NCBI RefSeq assembly: GCF_003933745.1
Contig: NZ_RSEB01000002.1
Coordinates: 682,001-746,000 of the forward strand
Direction: 5' to 3'
DNA length: 64,000 nt
Origin: Glycomyces terrestris
GTDB taxonomy: Bacteria; Actinomycetota; Actinomycetes; Mycobacteriales; Micromonosporaceae
Shown here: piece after piece, positions 60,849 to 64,000 of the stretch
Position numbering within the stretch: the first letter of the stretch is position 1
Layout of the letters: each line of letters opens with the position of its first letter
Made by a program: the position numbers and the translations under genes
The notes under the pieces: model-generated
Databases searched by the model: none
What the model was told of the DNA's origin: nothing
What the model saw: only the letters and a program-made list of their open reading frames with translations

Positions 60849-62129
60849 ATGGCGATGCGCATAGCGGCGAAGTCCGCCGGTCCGGGCGAGGCCGAAGAGG
60901 AGCCCGGCCGCGCGGGCGGACGGACCGCCGGCGCCGCCGAGCGGGCCAAGCGGGCCGACTTCACCGACGTGCGGGCCAACAACCTCGGCTTCGTGCTGCG
61001 CCAGGTCCGGGCCGAGGGCCGGTGCTCCCGCGCCGACCTCGCCGCCAAGACCGGCCTGAACAAGGCCACCGTCTCCTCCCTCGTCGCCGAGCTCATCGAG
61101 CGCCGCGTCCTGCGCGAGTCCGGCTCGGTCATCGGCAACATCGGCCGCCCCGCCGTCCTCCTCTCCGTCGACACCGGCTACTACGCCTCCCTCGGCGTCG
61201 AGGTCAACGTGGACTACATGACCCTCGTCGCCGTCGACCTCGCCGGGAACCGGCTCCTGTCGTGGCGCCGCGCCCACGACGGCGCCCACGCCACCCCCGG
61301 CAAGTCCGTCTCCGCGCTCGCCGGCCTCGCCAAGCGCGCCGTCGACCGCATGGACTCCGAGGGCCGCCAGATCCTCGGCCTCGCCGTCGCCGTCCCCGGC
61401 ATGATCGACAACGACGGCGTCGTCCAGCGCGCCCCCATGCTCGGCTGGTCCGACTTCGACCTCACCGGCCGCCTGCGCCAGGCCATGCGCGACCCCAAGT
61501 ACGCCGTCACCGCCGACAACGACGCCAACCTCGGCGCCGTCGCCGAGCAGCGCTTCGGCTCCTGGGCCGGCGTGTCCAACATGATCTACCTGACCGGCGA
61601 GATCGGACTCGGCGCCGGCCTCATCGTGGACGGCGAACTCCGCAGGGGCGCAACCGGATTCGCGGGCGAGATCGGCAACCTCCTCATCGAGGTCGACGGC
61701 CGCGTCGGCCGCGTCGAGGACTTCGCCGGCATCCGCGCCGTCCTCGACGAGCTGTCCGAATCGGACGACATCGCCGGGACGGAGGTCGAGGCCGAGGTCG
61801 AGGACATCGTCACCCGCGCCCGCGCCGAGGAGCCCCGCGTCGTGGCGGCCCTCGAGCGGATCGGCCGCTGCCTCGGCGCCGGCATCGCGCTGGCCGTGGA
61901 CCTGCTCAACCCGGAGGCCGTCGTCCTCGGCGGCCACTACCAGGCGCTGAGCCCGTGGATCGGCCCCGCCGCCGAGACCGAGCTCGCCGCCCGCACCCAC
62001 GCCTCCGGCGCGGGCGGGGCCGAGATCGTCGTCTCGGCCCTCGGCCACGAGGCCCCCGCCCTCGGCGCCGCCACCGGCATCCTGAACGACATCGACGCCG
62101 GGCTCATGCCCACCCCGCTGGGCCGCTAG
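60849..62129 (+). CDS. ROK-family transcriptional regulator (XylR-like)
   Basis: The 426-residue protein starts at ATG 60849 after AGGAGG. The N-terminal winged helix is SRADLAAKTGLNKATVSSLVAELI (about 59-82). The ROK sugar-binding domain follows, with DNDANLGA and GAGLIVDGELRRGATGFAGEIGN (about 255-277). The CxCGxxGC zinc motif that normally comes next is missing; the segment IEVDGRVGRVEDFAGIRAVL has no cysteine, and the usual His of GEIGH is Asn. It lies divergent from the sugar ABC operon and probably senses xylose or a xylo-oligosaccharide. Confidence 0.88.
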   Translation: MAMRIAAKSAGPGEAEEEPGRAGGRTAGAAERAKRADFTDVRANNLGFVLRQVRAEGRCSRADLAAKTGLNKATVSSLVAELIERRVLRESGSVIGNIGRPAVLLSVDTGYYASLGVEVNVDYMTLVAVDLAGNRLLSWRRAHDGAHATPGKSVSALAGLAKRAVDRMDSEGRQILGLAVAVPGMIDNDGVVQRAPMLGWSDFDLTGRLRQAMRDPKYAVTADNDANLGAVAEQRFGSWAGVSNMIYLTGEIGLGAGLIVDGELRRGATGFAGEIGNLLIEVDGRVGRVEDFAGIRAVLDELSESDDIAGTEVEAEVEDIVTRARAEEPRVVAALERIGRCLGAGIALAVDLLNPEAVVLGGHYQALSPWIGPAAETELAARTHASGAGGAEIVVSALGHEAPALGAATGILNDIDAGLMPTPLGR

Positions 62130-62154
62130 CCCGGTTGTTTCGGAACTGTTACCC

Positions 62155-62192
62155 CGTCCGTTTCCGCAGGTAGATCCCGGCGGAAACGGACG
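62155..62192 (+). terminator. Hairpin after the ROK gene
   Basis: A perfect 13-bp stem CGTCCGTTTCCGC / GCGGAAACGGACG with a 12-nt loop lies 25 bases past the stop. It could terminate the ROK transcript or act as an operator, since GTTTCCGC/GCGGAAAC resembles the other sites here. Confidence 0.6.
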
Positions 62193-62231
62193 AACACCAC
62201 CATTCGTGCACGCTGCGCCGCCCCGCCCGCC

Positions 62232-62352
62232 TTGACCCGCGGGCGGGCACGGGTGTAGAAATCTTGCATTCCTCAATCGAAGCGCTTCGACGAAGTTTCC
62301 TAACCGAAAACCCGCCACCAGGCGAAACACCCTGGTCTTCGAAGCGCTTCGA
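62232..62352 (+). promoter_or_regulatory. Promoter with two identical LacI-type operators before the GH3 gene
   Basis: TTGACC (62232-62237) and TAGAAA (62256-62261) form a candidate promoter. The perfect 14-bp palindrome TCGAAGCGCTTCGA occurs at 62277-62290 and again at 62339-62352, 62 bp apart (about six turns), which would allow a tetrameric LacI-type repressor to loop the DNA. The central AGCGCT is shared with CebR-type sites. Confidence 0.65.
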
Positions 62353-62402
62353 TGGTGCAAGACACAGCCAGCGACAGCGACGTCCAAGCAAGGAAGACCC
62401 TC

Positions 62403-64000
62403 ATGACCGAACTCGACCCGCGTCCCGCCTTCCGCGACCCCGACCTTCCCCGCGACGAGCGCGTCGCCGACCTCCTCGGCCGCCTCACCCTCGACGAGAA
62501 GATCGGCCTGCTGCACCAGTACCACCGCCCGGTCGAACGCCTCGGCATGGGCCCCTTCAAGACCGGGACCGAGGCCCTCCACGGCCTGGCCTGGCTCGGC
62601 GAGGCCACCGTCTTCCCGCAGGTCGTCGCCCTCGGCGCCACCTGGAACCCCGAACTGGTCGAGGAGGTCGGCGCCGCCGTCGCCGACGAGGTCCTCGCCT
62701 TCCACCACGACGACCCGGTCAAGGTCGGCCGCAACGTGTGGGCCCCCACCGTCAACCCGCTCCGCGACCCCCGCTGGGGCCGCAACGAGGAGGGCTACTC
62801 CGAGGACGCCTGGATGACCGGCCTCATGGGCGGCGCCTACGCGCGCGGCCTCAAGGGCGACGGGGCCGTGTGGAAGACCGCGCCCACCGTCAAGCACTTC
62901 CTCGCCTACGGCAACGAGGCCGACCGCTGCACCACCTCCTCGAACATGCCGCCGCGAGTCCTGCGCGAATACGAGTTCGCCGCCCACCGCCCGGCACTGG
63001 CGAGCGGCGACGCGGTCGCGGTCATGCTCTCCTACAACCTCGTCAACGGCCGCCCCGCGCACGTGACGCCCCTGGTGAACGCCGAACTGCGCACCTGGGC
63101 CGACGGCGAGGTCTTCATCGTCTCGGACGCCTACGCGCCCAACAACCTCGCGCAGCTCCAGGGCTACTTCGAGGACCTCCCGACCGCGTACGCCGCGGCC
63201 GTCAAGGCCGGCCTCGACTCCTTCACGCAGGACGACGACCGCGCCGAGGACGTCCTCGTCCACGTCCGCACCGCCCTCGAACGCGGCCTCCTCGACGAGG
63301 CCGACATCGACACCGCCGTCCGCCGGAACCTGCTCGTGCGCTTCGGCCTCGGCGAGTTCGACCCCGAGGACCCGTACGCGCGCATCGGATCGGAGTCGGT
63401 GAACTCGCCCGAGCACCGGGCCCTCGCCCGCGAGGCCGCGACCCAGTCGATCACCCTCCTCAAGAACGACGGCATCCTGCCGCTCCGGGCGCCGCGGAAG
63501 ATCGCCGTCATCGGCCCCCTCGCCGACGTCCAGATGCAGGACTGGTACTCCGGGACGCTCCCGTACGCCGTCACCGCCCGCCAGGCCCTCGCCGAGCGCG
63601 CCGAGGTCGTCCACAGCGAGGGCGTCGACCGCATCCGCCTGCGCCACAAGACCGGCTACGTCACCGCCGTCGAGGACGGCGCGGAGCTGCGGATCACCGA
63701 CACCACCGGCCCCGCCGCCCAGTTCGACCTGTTCGACTGGGGCGGCTGGTCCTACACCGCCCGCAACGTCGCCACCGGGCGCTTCGTGGACGGGCGCCTC
63801 GACGGCACCGTCGGCGCCGACTCGCCCGGCCCGCACGAGTTCGACGTCCACGAGACCTTCAAGATCGTCGAGGTCGAGGGCGGCAAGGTCGCGGTGCAGC
63901 AGATCCACAAGCGCGAGGACGCCGAGTCCGGGAAGTGGTTCGCGATCGAGGACGGCCGCATCGCCCTCACCGAGGACCAGGCGCTCGCCGCGGAGTTCGA
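62403..64000 (+). CDS. GH3 beta-xylosidase/glucosidase (5' part)
   Basis: The gene runs off the right edge; 532 codons are present. ATG 62403 follows AAGGAAG. The family-3 barrel shows RLTLDEKIGLLHQYHRP, TEALHG, NVWAPTVNPLRDPRWGRNEEGYSED and the nucleophile D242 in VFIVSDAYAP. After the start of the second domain (ITLLKNDGILPL, IAVIGPLAD) comes an insert from about residue 430 (FDLFDWGGWSYTARN, VEVEGGKVAVQQI) that looks like a fascin-type beta-trefoil. No signal peptide is seen, so it should act inside the cell on imported oligosaccharides. Confidence 0.9.
   Translation, partial: MTELDPRPAFRDPDLPRDERVADLLGRLTLDEKIGLLHQYHRPVERLGMGPFKTGTEALHGLAWLGEATVFPQVVALGATWNPELVEEVGAAVADEVLAFHHDDPVKVGRNVWAPTVNPLRDPRWGRNEEGYSEDAWMTGLMGGAYARGLKGDGAVWKTAPTVKHFLAYGNEADRCTTSSNMPPRVLREYEFAAHRPALASGDAVAVMLSYNLVNGRPAHVTPLVNAELRTWADGEVFIVSDAYAPNNLAQLQGYFEDLPTAYAAAVKAGLDSFTQDDDRAEDVLVHVRTALERGLLDEADIDTAVRRNLLVRFGLGEFDPEDPYARIGSESVNSPEHRALAREAATQSITLLKNDGILPLRAPRKIAVIGPLADVQMQDWYSGTLPYAVTARQALAERAEVVHSEGVDRIRLRHKTGYVTAVEDGAELRITDTTGPAAQFDLFDWGGWSYTARNVATGRFVDGRLDGTVGADSPGPHEFDVHETFKIVEVEGGKVAVQQIHKREDAESGKWFAIEDGRIALTEDQALAAEF

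Noticed and set aside
62130..62402. CRISPR-like repeated palindromes before the GH3 gene
   Set aside because: Only two copies of a 14-bp palindrome with a promoter upstream; this is operator spacing, not a repeat-spacer array.

Overview
The window is very GC-rich and almost every codon ends in G or C. It carries typical actinomycete genes: qcrCAB with ctaE and a nearby trpD, a CdsZ-type zinc-ribbon protein, a BTAD/NB-ARC regulator, DtxR/IdeR-type iron boxes, and many GTG or TTG starts in overlapping operons. It is a chromosomal piece of a saprophytic actinomycete, possibly Glycomycetales or a relative; the family is a guess. I found no tRNA, rRNA, insertion sequence, prophage or CRISPR array.

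Left part (1-26 kb). The window opens with the end of an unidentified gene and a decayed GH42 beta-galactosidase remnant. Then come a VTT-like membrane protein, a minus-strand operon (Crp-type cyclic-nucleotide regulator, one-TM protein, orphan nucleotidyltransferase), a DUF3159 membrane protein, an uncharacterised gene, threonine aldolase, and the iron-storage pair bfd and bfr with iron boxes. A secreted GH10 xylanase follows, then a GNAT enzyme, proC, the cydABDC bd-oxidase operon, a 2H phosphoesterase, a Stealth-type sugar-phosphate transferase, an M3 peptidase, a metallophosphatase, an XRE/TPR regulator, a Nif3-like protein with its zinc-ribbon neighbour, and trpD with a receiver-like partner.

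Middle (27-43 kb). Respiratory genes ctaE and qcrCAB are followed by a small RelA/SpoT homologue whose hydrolase half looks intact and whose synthetase half looks degraded. A minus-strand operon then encodes MoxR, DUF58, a transglutaminase-like TgpA protein and a DEDDh/GIY-YIG nuclease. Next is leuS, preceded by a nine-codon leader peptide, apparently leaderless, and a three-state hairpin set that reads as a classical leucine attenuator. leuS also uses CTG for nearly all its leucines.

Right part (43-64 kb). This is a xylan and xylose island: a GH10-CBM2 xylanase, GH31 alpha-xylosidase, xylulokinase and xylose isomerase in one operon, a CUT1-type sugar ABC importer without its own ATPase, a divergent ROK-family repressor, and the start of a GH3 beta-xylosidase. 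Extracellular xylanases would release oligosaccharides, the importer would take them up, GH31 and GH3 would trim them, and XylA and XylB would feed xylulose-5-phosphate into the pentose phosphate pathway. At least four kinds of palindromic operator lie in these promoters, and one appears to sit inside the 3' end of the GH31 gene. A Dps protein, a PAT-like acetyltransferase, an orphan Imm1-like protein, a BTAD/NB-ARC regulator and a DrrAB-like exporter are interspersed.
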